64,000 nucleotides of DNA from Lepidonotus clava. Taxonomy: Eukaryota > Annelida > Polychaeta > Phyllodocida > Polynoidae. Below the pieces are notes generated by a model. That model searched no databases. It was not told the origin of the DNA and saw nothing but the letters and a program-made list of their open reading frames with translations. Positions 39,720-49,800 of this stretch are shown piece by piece. Position numbers and translations under genes: made by a program. Numbering within the stretch: position 1 is the first letter of the stretch; the number at the start of each line of letters is the position of its first letter. The stretch covers positions 2,965,596 to 3,029,595 of the forward strand of contig OW387139.1 in assembly GCA_936440205.1 (NCBI GenBank). The letters run 5' to 3'.

Positions 39720-42635
39720 CTACGTCTCTAAGGCCCTAGTGGCTGCGTATATATTTTTGATAAATGTACAGACAAGTAAGGTTGACCTTTCTAAGTCATT
39801 CTTATGACAGTGGGGGGTGACATTCAAGATCTCTGATGTTTTCTGTGATAAGTTTTTATCTTTATATTTTTGACAGTAGTTTTGGTAGTTGTTCTCAAAT
39901 TTTTCTCTAATTGATGTTAACCTAGCATTTTTACAGGCAAAGAGAATATGATACACATCTTGTTTCGGATTACCACAAGAACATGATTGGCTAGTGGTCT
40001 TTTTACTTCTAAAGCTTCTAAAACGACTATCAGCTGTGCAATTCATATCTATTCTAAGCTTTGTCAAGATACTTCTTATTTCTGGTGATACAACCCTCCC
40101 TAGATAGTCTCTCTGTTTATAATGGTCTTCGTGACAGTTGTTAATAACTTTACATCTTTCTTCGTTTCCTGGGTTTCTAGTATATTCCGTGTATTTCTGG
40201 ATGTATATATCTTGCAAACGATTTGATATTATTGCTTTCAATGAGTTTTTGTCCCATCGTGTGGGATAAAGCCAAACATCCCCCAGCCCAATTTTCCATA
40301 AAGTGTCTTGTATATTTTTCAACCACTGGTGGTTCTCATTTTTCATAGTTTTAAAAGCATTATTTAGTAAGATACTATCTGTGCCAAATTCTAGGCACCA
40401 CCAATACAGAATGCCCAAGATAATAGATTTAGTTTGTATAGGGTATCTCCCCAATTCACTTAGGGTTAAGACATTGCTTGAATATTTGGAAACTCCCAAA
40501 GTATACTTACAATATTTCATAAAATATTTTTCCATGTCCTTAGTCTTTGTATGTTCCACTTGTTCAATCTCAAAAGTGACCGGGTATTTACTGAAATTAT
40601 GCATTATTGCTATTTTGTCTTGAATGTTTGACAGCGTTATTGATATCTCTTGTTTAGCCCTTAGATATCTATTACTAATGATCTCTATGTCTGTAACGTC
40701 AATCGCCCTGAGACACTCATATACATAGTCTTTCACTCTTTTGGAACCCACCCCGTCAGTTTTCAGCCTTAATGTTTGATTACTAGCTGGCATGCCCCAG
40801 ATTGGGCAACCATACAACAGTATAGGTTCGATTTGTCTATCAAACAGAGTCATGGAAAGCTTTACTGAAACGTTATGTGAGGTGCTTATTGCCTGCTTGA
40901 TCGAAAACATTGCTCTCCTCGCCTTTGCTACTCTGTCAGTTTCCATCTTCTGAAGGTTACCAGTACTTGTTATTAGTAGACCTAGATATTTGTAGGAATT
41001 GACACACTCTAGTTTGTTGTTTTGAAAAGAGAGGTCTTCTACCTTTGCTTTACCTGTTGATAGTATCATAACTTTTGTCTTTTGAGTGTTAACTTCTAGT
41101 TCCCACTTAGAGCAGTACTCTGCTAGTTTGTCTAGACATAGTTGCAACCCTTCTTTGCTCTGAGAGATGATAACCAGATCGTCTGCCCATGATAGCGAAT
41201 TAAATTCTGTGTCCTCAAGTTGTACTGGACAGCAGTCAGTTGTAAATACTTCATGAATATCATTCTGAAAAATGTTAGAAAGGGTTGGGCTGAGGGTGCA
41301 TCCCTGTTTGACACCTGAAGTTGATGGGAAATTGTTTGTGTATCCATATTTCGTCTTAACACAGTATTCGTTCCCGTTATATGCACTTTTAATGACCCTA
41401 TAGAGATTTCCTGTTATACCGCACTGTAACATTTTATAAAAAAGAAGCTGACGGTTGATGGAATCAAAGAACTTTCTAAAGTCGACAAAGGTTGTGTATA
41501 ATTTTTTTCTCTGATTTTTAACATATTTCTCTACCAAGGAGTGTAGTATTATTACATTGTCTTCTGTTCTACGTTTTTCCATAAATCCATTTTGGTTTGG
41601 TTTCCAGAATTCATTGTCTGTGAGGAAGTTCACTATTCTTCTATTTAGGATTTTACAAAAAATTTTGCTCATACAGTCAGCGACTGCCACTCCTCTGTAG
41701 TTTTCGGGACTATCAATGTCTGAGCTTTTGTGTATAGGTGTAATGCAGCTGAGTTTCCAATTTGTTGGGTATTCCCCCGACTGGAGAATAGTATTGTATA
41801 GGTGTACTAATGCCTTGTGTACTTTTGGTCCCCCATACTTTAACATTTCATTGTTGATAAGATCTGGCCCCGTTGACTTTCCATTCTTTGTTTTCTTAAC
41901 AGTGTTTGTGACTTCATCTATGCTAATTTCATAGTCCATATTACCATCCTTGGACAGTGTTTCTAAAGTGTGAAGGGATGTCTCTGCATAACTGGCGAAA
42001 GTTGATGCATAATTTTTCCTGTTTTGTTTAATGTTTAGGAGGTTGTAAAAATAATCATTCCATTGCTGAGGTTTGATATTTGGATCTTTTGCTTTGGTTT
42101 TTGTAATTTTCTTTACAGAGTTCCAAAATAGCCTTGCATTCTTCGATTCTAGTTCTGCTAATTTCTGTATTTTGTCTTCTTTTTTATTCTTTTGTATCTG
42201 ATATTTGATACGCCTATATTCCCTCCTTGCTATTATGAATTCCCTTCTTCTATCCCTGTTATCTCTATTATTCTCATATCCCCGCCTTGCCTGCGCAAAT
42301 CTCCTTTTATGGTGTTTAAGTTCTTTTTGATCTTGAACTGTGGGTTGTTCCTCCTGTCCTGATTTGTTTTTCCTTGGTGTAATGTGTGCCAGAGGCATAG
42401 AATTTTTTGCTGCCTCCATAATTATGTTAACAAACTGTTCTAGTGCCTCATCTGGATTTAGGTGTTTTTTGGTAATATAATTTTCTAATTTCTCCCGTGT
42501 TTCTGTGCTTGTTATGTTTTGAGTGTATTTTTCTGCGTACTTACTATCCCATAGAAATTTTTCGATCTTTCTTAGCCCCCCAAGCAGCTCTTCTGGGTCT
42601 CTCTCTGGCCTTGGAGTATTCACCCTTACTACCAT
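39720..42635 (-). CDS. LINE reverse transcriptase part of ORF2
   Basis: 971 open residues. RT motifs in order: STGPDLINNEMLKYG, WKLSCITPIHKSSD, NGFMEKRRTEDNVI, TTFVDFRKFFDSI (palm Asp), GVKQGCTLSPTLSNIF, and SWADDLVIIS, the catalytic ADD box. The thumb and tail follow, ending with a zinc-knuckle-like CSCGNPKQDVYHILFAC (about residues 896-912). It would copy the element's RNA at a nicked target. The true protein begins further upstream in the same frame: the eight codons between 42659 and 42636 (YSDHSPLS) are the last endonuclease motif. Confidence 0.93.
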   Translation of the reverse strand: MVVRVNTPRPERDPEELLGGLRKIEKFLWDSKYAEKYTQNITSTETREKLENYITKKHLNPDEALEQFVNIIMEAAKNSMPLAHITPRKNKSGQEEQPTVQDQKELKHHKRRFAQARRGYENNRDNRDRRREFIIARREYRRIKYQIQKNKKEDKIQKLAELESKNARLFWNSVKKITKTKAKDPNIKPQQWNDYFYNLLNIKQNRKNYASTFASYAETSLHTLETLSKDGNMDYEISIDEVTNTVKKTKNGKSTGPDLINNEMLKYGGPKVHKALVHLYNTILQSGEYPTNWKLSCITPIHKSSDIDSPENYRGVAVADCMSKIFCKILNRRIVNFLTDNEFWKPNQNGFMEKRRTEDNVIILHSLVEKYVKNQRKKLYTTFVDFRKFFDSINRQLLFYKMLQCGITGNLYRVIKSAYNGNEYCVKTKYGYTNNFPSTSGVKQGCTLSPTLSNIFQNDIHEVFTTDCCPVQLEDTEFNSLSWADDLVIISQSKEGLQLCLDKLAEYCSKWELEVNTQKTKVMILSTGKAKVEDLSFQNNKLECVNSYKYLGLLITSTGNLQKMETDRVAKARRAMFSIKQAISTSHNVSVKLSMTLFDRQIEPILLYGCPIWGMPASNQTLRLKTDGVGSKRVKDYVYECLRAIDVTDIEIISNRYLRAKQEISITLSNIQDKIAIMHNFSKYPVTFEIEQVEHTKTKDMEKYFMKYCKYTLGVSKYSSNVLTLSELGRYPIQTKSIILGILYWWCLEFGTDSILLNNAFKTMKNENHQWLKNIQDTLWKIGLGDVWLYPTRWDKNSLKAIISNRLQDIYIQKYTEYTRNPGNEERCKVINNCHEDHYKQRDYLGRVVSPEIRSILTKLRIDMNCTADSRFRSFRSKKTTSQSCSCGNPKQDVYHILFACKNARLTSIREKFENNYQNYCQKYKDKNLSQKTSEILNVTPHCHKNDLERSTLLVCTFIKNIYAATRALET

Positions 42636-42659
42636 AGATAGGGGGCTGTGGTCTGAATA

Positions 42660-43271
42660 CTATTGTTGGTCTAGAACATTGAATCTTAAGACATTCTTAT
42701 ATAGAGGAGTTGATATTGCACAGTAATCTACTGTGGAAGACCCATTATGAGTAAAACATGTTTTTTTGCCTTTGAGATCCCCTATCTTACGCCCATTAAC
42801 AATTATCATGTTACATTGTTCCAAAAGAGAGATCAGATTCTTTCCGAACTTATTCACCACCCTGTCTTCATTTCGTCTCTTGCAGGGCACTGCCTCTGTG
42901 CAATGGTCTTTCAATTGTAGTATTGCCTCAGGGCCATGTGGTATTACGATGTCATCCTCTATGTCTACATGTGTTTCTTGTACCTCTCCTGTCCTAGAAT
43001 TCATATCCCCAATTAAGATTATATCCCCAATAGTGCTATATTTAGCTATGTCATTTTGAAGATCGTCGAAATAATCTGAGTCTGATTGCTTGTGTATTTC
43101 TGAGTTTTCAGGTGGTATGTAGCATGTTACTAGATATGTATCCTTCTCAGTGCCAAAAAACTGTTTCTTTAATTTGATCCACAAGAGGTCTTTATTTTTA
43201 CCCTGCAATTTCTCGATCCCTGCCTTGAGGCTTGTTTGAATAGAGCGCATACCCCTCCTGAACATTATCAT
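42660..43271 (-). pseudogene. LINE endonuclease part of ORF2, 5'-truncated
   Basis: 203 open codons with apurinic-type endonuclease motifs: DTYLVTCYIPPENSE, DIILIGDMNSRTGE (catalytic Asn/Asp region) and KKTCFTHNGSSTVDYC. It ends at a TAG (42660-42662) exactly in frame with SDHSPL and the reverse transcriptase. The N-terminal catalytic Asn and Glu segments are missing, so this copy could not nick DNA itself. Confidence 0.85.
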
Positions 43272-43939
43272 ATCAATGTAAAATGGAATTTCATTCCAAT
43301 CATTTCAAAGACTATCACATAAATAGAGTTCCATTACGCAGAAGGAGTCAAATGAGTTTTACTGCGAAAATCACAAATATGATTGCAATCAGACGCAATA
43401 CATATGCCTTTCGAGTACTAGACTCCTAATGAATACACTCACCTTCATTGGCCAAAACAACGCTTTGGTATTGTAAGCGCGCCCTCATCCCGTATTTCTG
43501 GCCAAATATTGATTTTTTTAATGTAAAATTCTCGGACCAAGAGATTCCAGCAGAAAATTTTACAATAGGGCGCCCCCTTTTGAAAATCGAGATCCGCCCC
43601 TAATAGCATATGTACATTCCAATCATTTAACCATGTTACTTATTAACATGAACTGGAATTTACTGTACAGTGTATATTGTCCAGTCTCTATGATGTGCCG
43701 TGAATGTAAAGGGCTGACTGTGTCTTTACTTTACCTTCGCTGCCGCTTCTCCACTGCTGTTTGGTATAATCCAGTCCAGTCTTATATCCACTCTGTTAGG
43801 TTAACGATTCCCATGCCGCTCCGTGTACTGTACAGACTTACAGGTACACGTATGAGGCTCCCGGTATATCAGTAATGTATCACCATTACCGTATTGGCAG
43901 CTGAGCGTTATTGGTTATACAGCCTCGTCCTGGTTAATC

Positions 43940-43953
43940 CCACCAGGTGGCGC
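43940..43953 (+). promoter_or_regulatory. CTCF-like motif
   Basis: CCACCAGGTGGCGC matches the bilaterian CTCF core (CCASYAGRKGGCRS) at all 14 positions. Binding is not shown. A second CTCF-like site is at 59601-59614; together they bracket the DTWD2-DMXL promoter. Confidence 0.5.
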
Positions 43954-44688
43954 GGTGGTGGGGGAGGGGGTGTATACTTTGGGTTGGCGCCTACACCTCC
44001 TGACAGGGGATATTGTTCCCAAGGTGTGAACGCCGCCAGAGTTCAAACGCATGATTTGATTTCTTTTGTACAGATAAGACACTCCCGGTTAAGTTAGTAT
44101 TGTGGTATTTAATGAAGGCCAAAATATTTACTGTACAACAGCAGTATTTCTGTTATTCGTTTGTCCTCTCTAAAAAACAGTTGAGGTTTGTTCACTTAAG
44201 TAGCGTGAGATATTTCGCATTCATTACAAAAGATCCCTGTTGATAGACGAATTCAATTTTTTTTAAAGATAATTGATAACTGAGCCCTTTATCCAGCCGC
44301 CCCGATTTTGAGTAAAGCTGGGTACAAGAGTTTTAATATCAGGGAATTTTACATTAAGAAAAAAATCGTTGGTGACAAAAATAGGGTGCGGGGGACTGCG
44401 CCACCCCCTAATCCACCACTGAATATTTATCTACAAATCTGGTCCAGTTTGAAGTCATGAACAGACCTAATGTACACAATGAACACGAACTAATCATTTT
44501 AATCATCTTTGAATAATTTTCACATCATCTGTACTGTTTATATTATGTTACTCATAAAATTATATAAACAAGTCTGGAATATCATGTGTAAACGTGAAGA
44601 CGGTCAATAAACCATTTAGAAAACAGTCCTGCCTGTTAATCACAACAAGCTGGCCTCAGACTGTACAGGCCTGGCCCGGCATGGAGCT

Positions 44689-44835
44689 AAAGTTGGTATT
44701 GCACTACACGACTCGATCTGCGATATGACGGTCACAAAGAAGCTGCACATATTAGAGATAAATTGTTTTGTTACACATATTTGAGATATTAGAAACTGTC
44801 AATATTAAACAATTATATCACTCTAGTATGGGATT
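44689..44835. mobile_element. MITE, TACACTACACGA family, copy 2 (right end missing)
   Basis: Starts AAAGTTGGTATTGCACTACA; the interior (GATATGACGGTCACAAAGAA, CACATATTAGAGA, TTGTTACACAT) follows 60311-60530 in order. The right inverted terminus is not found. Confidence 0.6.
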
Positions 44836-46655
44836 TGTCTGTAATATTACCATACCATACCCAATATCCAAGCCCAAGTTGCCCAGTGTAATATGCCCTA
44901 ACAAGTACAATGCTTAGGAATTAACAACTGTATTTATATATAGAACTTAGTGTAAGAAAGGACCGAGTGCCCCATTACAATACACACTAATCCCAGTTAA
45001 TCTTCCGTGTTCACTTCAACGTCAAGCGGGTATAGGCGGATTACAGCGTGATTTCCGTGAATGGATTTACTCTTAATCCAAGTTGGATTAATAACTTGGC
45101 ACACTATCTTATTTACTAAATGCTAATTGTTCTTTCTATACGAAATGGCAAAATGATTCTTTTTAATATGATAGTCTTGAACCCGGAAAAATCTTACAAT
45201 AGAGCGCTCCCACTTTTGAAAATATCTAGTTTGTTGCTGGTTTTAATCTTACGACCGGGAACAAATAGTTAGGGGCAGATTTGATCTCTTTTTACGGACA
45301 TATCCAATTTCAAAATCTTAGTCATTGGAATCTACACATGTTTATGGGTAACAAATGATGTTTCATTGTTGATCTTAACAATCCTCAATGTCACATACGT
45401 TTAAAAATACCCTAATTTATGTAGTTTATTTTTCTACTTGTGTCACTAATCTTCATTCGGTACGTCGAAATTAAGTTGTAATTAACTTATAATTTTGGGA
45501 CACCTGGAAAACCCCAATAGGAATTATGCATCTCTTGATCGAACATCAAGTATAAACTAATATAAGAAAAACGGGGGACGTCAGAGGGCGACATCTACAG
45601 GTCGTACGGTGACCCGAGGACGACTTTTTTTTTATCATATTACCCAAACACGATTCAAAATATGTTAAAAACCATGGGCGGGTGATCAAGTTGAAATAAG
45701 TAAAAAACAATAATTAGACTTTGATTGAAATGTTGATTATACTTGGCTTTCACTATAAATTTGGGAAACCCGAAAACCCAATAGGAAATGCGTCTATTTT
45801 GATGAAATATCAAGTATGGCTGTGTCTGACACCTGGTGTCACTTACAAAATCTATTTTGTTCCAATAAATTATTATTCACTTCGGTTTAATTTCAGGATA
45901 AGGGCATGGTTTTTAGGTGATTTTTCTCGCGTTTTACAGGATAAGTTCAGGCTTTCAACTTGAATGTGGTCGACTTGTGAACTATTTGATCATCAGCTGA
46001 TGAAAACAGGACAACTGCTGCTCGGAAATATTTTATATAATCATTTTCAATTCATTTCATTAACGTTCAGGTTATGTACACTTAAAAAAATTGTAATGCC
46101 CAATATAAATCCTATACTAGGAATCAATAAGCAAGATCAAGAGGTGATTATGTTCATCGAGAAACAAAGCTAAAACAAATCTGGTCAAATTCATATAACA
46201 TTTTTATTCCACGGGTTCACACATTTTCCCATCCATATAAAAAAAACCTAGACCTCAAATGCTCAACAGGTTAATCTCCATAGGTCATTTGCGACTCTAC
46301 GGAAAATAACTTCAATTTTCTTATGACACTCTCTCTGAATACATAACTCCCATGTCATTATTCATCAGATTAGCATTTTCGTTTGAAACACATATTTTTA
46401 TTCAAAAAATGGTTAAACTGTATGAAAGTGTTAGGTGGAATTTTTATTAGAGATTCAATTAATGTTGAAGTGAGCATGTTTCGGTTGGTTAAAGCCTTCA
46501 TCAGGATCCATTTGATTCAAGACGAAAGAGTATTTTCTTCGGTATGTATAATCATAACACCAAAAATCATTGTAAGGTGAAGAGGGAAAACTTGAATTCA
46601 TTAACCCAATAAAAACATTTAAAAATACAAAACAAATCACAGCATGGACACATCG

Positions 46656-46874
46656 TCAGCTGTTTGAGTCGGTCGATTCAACTGTGTCTTTTTCCCCAAC
46701 CACCTTGGGTTTTTGTTTTGGGTAGAGGCCCTTTTCAATGAGGCTCTGTTTGGAGTCTTTGGGGGTTTGTTTAACGTACAGTCCGTTCTCGATGAGGTGC
46801 TGTTTACTCTGGTGCTCGACCGCCCCGTGGTGCAGCTGGAAGTTACACAGCGCACGAAGCGGCTCGATCAGCAT
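46656..46874 (-). CDS. DTWD2: DTWD2 exon 6 with duplicated tail segment
   Basis: Acceptor TTGCAG; encodes [20 protein letters not shown] and the tail. [18 protein letters not shown] is followed directly by [18 protein letters not shown], an 18-residue duplication of a motif present once in vertebrate DTWD2 as I recall it. Stop at 46656. Confidence 0.88.
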   Translation of the reverse strand: MLIEPLRALCNFQLHHGAVEHQSKQHLIENGLYVKQTPKDSKQSLIEKGLYPKQKPKVVGEKDTVESTDSNS

Positions 46875-49800
46875 CTGCAACATGTATCAAGATGATTCGT
46901 TAATTTTTATATATCTCTTTTTCATTCTTTCAAGTTTTCAGGCTTGAAATGAATTTCATTTTTATACAATTGGTTGTTTTTATTCTTCTTATCGTACTGA
47001 ATAAAATTCAGATGATGTATATCTGATCTCCCACTGTATCTTGGTCGATATAATTTCCACACAGATTAAATACAAGTAGATGCAACTGACATCAAAGACT
47101 AAATTTTAGCATGGAAACAAATAATTACTGCGGCTGTCCATCCATTCCATTTCTGTACACAAACGAACTAAGGATGAAATAGATACAAGCAAGAGATTGA
47201 ATTATGCCTGATAGCATGACATTATGGTGGGAACCCCAAGAAGAAAGTATATACAGATAAAATATAAACATCATCACTTACAAAAAATTCTCCCGAATCT
47301 TAAGAATCTAAAAATTACAGAAATTCTCTCTGTTCTGGTCAAATTTTCAAATTCTCTGACGAGGATTTTATTTTGCAATTTTCCGTATGTAGTGGGGACT
47401 CTGTATTAGACAAACTTTGAGGCAAAGGATTGTAATTCTTACGTCAGAAAGTTGGGGCTTGTGTTCGAGCAGGGCGATGGAGATGGCGGCGGTCTCCAGG
47501 GTGGACAGACAGCCGTCCATGGGCTGAGTGCGGATAACGTACTCGCTGAGACCCGCGTTACTCAACTGCACCTGGCGGTGGAAACAATCAGTGTCACAAT
47601 TCTGAACGTTACATTAATTCATTTGTATGACCCTTTCGAGCACATTATACCTCCAAAATGTAAACTGTATGTCTTATTTCAAATTAGTTGTTGCTAAAGG
47701 CTACGACGTGCTGCAGTAGATAAATTTGACATCCCTTTGTATATATAAAAAAAAAACATAATTGCCAGATTGAACCTGACAGCTATAACCTTTGGGAAGC
47801 CCAAAAATGTCCTCTTTTATCAATTAATCAATTTCAATACATCGACAGGGCCACGTGATATCAAATGCGTTTTTCATTGCGCCACTACGACAGAATGAAG
47901 GTCAGATCTAGTTTTAGACTTATCAGTCACGAGCTACATTATTCAAAATACAGATGACGAAAACTCTGATCGAATGAAAATATGTAAACGGATCTCAATG
48001 AAAGAAGGATTTAAACTTAAAATATGATTTGCTCTCATGGAAGTCATGGCAGCGAAATTACCTTTGATGAGTGATTATCCTACTTCTTAAATCAAAAATA
48101 AATTATCAAAACAATAACAATAGCCCTATCTCTTACTGACCTGTTTCAGTGAGTGGAGGAACTTGTTCTGTGCGTAGATGCCCCGCGCCTGTGCCCAGGT
48201 GCCGTCCAACAGCAGGAGGCGACACGGCCCGGCCTCCGGGCCCCGCTCAGCGGCCACGTCTCGTAACTCACGTGCCTCAGGCCCCGGGTACAGCAGGAAG
48301 GTGTCGGGGTCTGCGAGCACATCTACCAACACGGGGTGCCTGGAAATACAGAGGTCGACATGTTAATTTTATATTTCTAATTCTAATACCTTTCAAATGT
48401 TATCAACAATATTATTTGGATGGTTTTAGAATGAAGGAGAAGCCACTCCCGACTGATTAAAAAGGTAGGAAAAATAGGCACAATTTTCCTCTTTTTTACC
48501 TAGAGTTCTAACATTGTATTTGCAATAAAATAGCTTAAAACTTAAACTCAAGTACACTGAACAGACATTAAAGTCATGTTGGAAAAATGTGTTGCGCAAT
48601 CCAAAATTAGTAAAAAGGAGGAAATCCTAAGTAGGAAAATGGTATCTCTGTCATTATCTTTAAAAAACACAATATACCTGTCGTTTTAAACAAATGTGGG
48701 AAAATCTTTGGAAGAAAAGGAAAGAACTATACAGTGTATTAGTATGTACTGATATATAATCGGTAAATGAATCTAGACTATTAAAATAATCAAGAAACTT
48801 TTATCCATGTGCTTTAATTTCAATAACTGCCTCACAAATAAAGAGTGCCTTTACTTAATACTGATTGTATACAAACATAAAAAGAAGTCGGCCACCCGTG
48901 ATCAGCAGACTAATGTTTGTTGGGGCTTACCAGTAACTAGACTGTAGTTATGTCGAGTCCGCTAGTCACTCAAATTAGTATATAGTAGATAAGTAGGTCA
49001 GGGACGGACTAATCAGTAACTTACTTGGTGGTGTTGAAGCGCTTCCCTTTGATGATGTGACAGTGGCCTGGGGGGAGGCCGTGGTACAACATGGGCGCCG
49101 TCCGAAGACGACGGGACTCCTGAAAAAAACAGCCATATTTGATTAGGGATTCGAGGATGAAACAGCACGCATCAAATCTGAGATGACCGTAAAATGCTAT
49201 AAAATGTGATGCGAACAATTATATTTGAGAGTCATTTTTAGTTGTTGGAGTGAAAAAGCCATCTGCAATCTGCGAATATTCTGAAATCTGAGAAAATTCT
49301 GAAAACTTTCAAATCGGTTTAAATTCCTAATCAATCGATTGAAGCTGCGACTGCAAAATGATTTAACATTTTTACCAAAATGGGTGCGCAATACGTTTAT
49401 AAGGTTAACCATTTCTCAGCAGAGACGTTGCTGGTGTGTCCAGACTATGCATGAAATGACAAAAAAATTGTAGTTATTACATGTTACTCCTCTAGTCCTT
49501 TGACTACAAAATGATTAGCGTTACCTCAAAGGGGTGCTGTAGGATGTAGACCTTGGTGGTGACGTCTGGCGGAGGGCAGGGCAAGAACGGGCACCAACAC
49601 ACCGTCTGCGGCCGTCTGCATACAATCAAGGGTTAAAATGATATTAGTTGCCCGATCAGGAGTTGTGACTTGTATATTATACAAAAATATGGGTCTTCTA
49701 CTAAATATGGAAGTGTTTTGTTTGATCAAATAGTCTTATCTCCGCTACCCCCCCTCAAGTATACAGTGTACATCTGAAATATATATGTCAGGGTCCCAAC

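Larger units (their letters stand above)
39600..43275 (-). mobile_element. 5'-truncated LINE (non-LTR retrotransposon)
   Basis: One polyprotein frame on the minus strand runs from an endonuclease fragment (43271) through a full reverse transcriptase to a C-terminal Cys/His motif (stop 39720). It is followed by a 3' end made of at least four ATTTCGT units (39622-39653), a microsatellite-type tail. The endonuclease lacks its N-terminal third, so the copy is 5'-truncated, and a single in-frame TAG separates EN from RT. With 971 open codons downstream of that stop the copy is young. EN plus RT plus a C-terminal CxCG...H...C motif fits the Jockey/I-like LINE group; the clade is not resolved. No target duplication found. 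Confidence 0.92.
43276..46655. other. Intergenic region between LINE and DTWD2
   Basis: No exon recognised. Contents: a CTCF-like site at 43940-43953, a MITE copy at 44689-44835, and two short related segments near 43545-43600 and 45185-45230 (TTTTGAAAAT next to TTACAATAG.GCGC). TTTATT words at 46397 and 46443, read on the minus strand as AATAAA, lie 210-260 bases past the DTWD2 stop and may be its polyadenylation signals. Confidence 0.5.
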
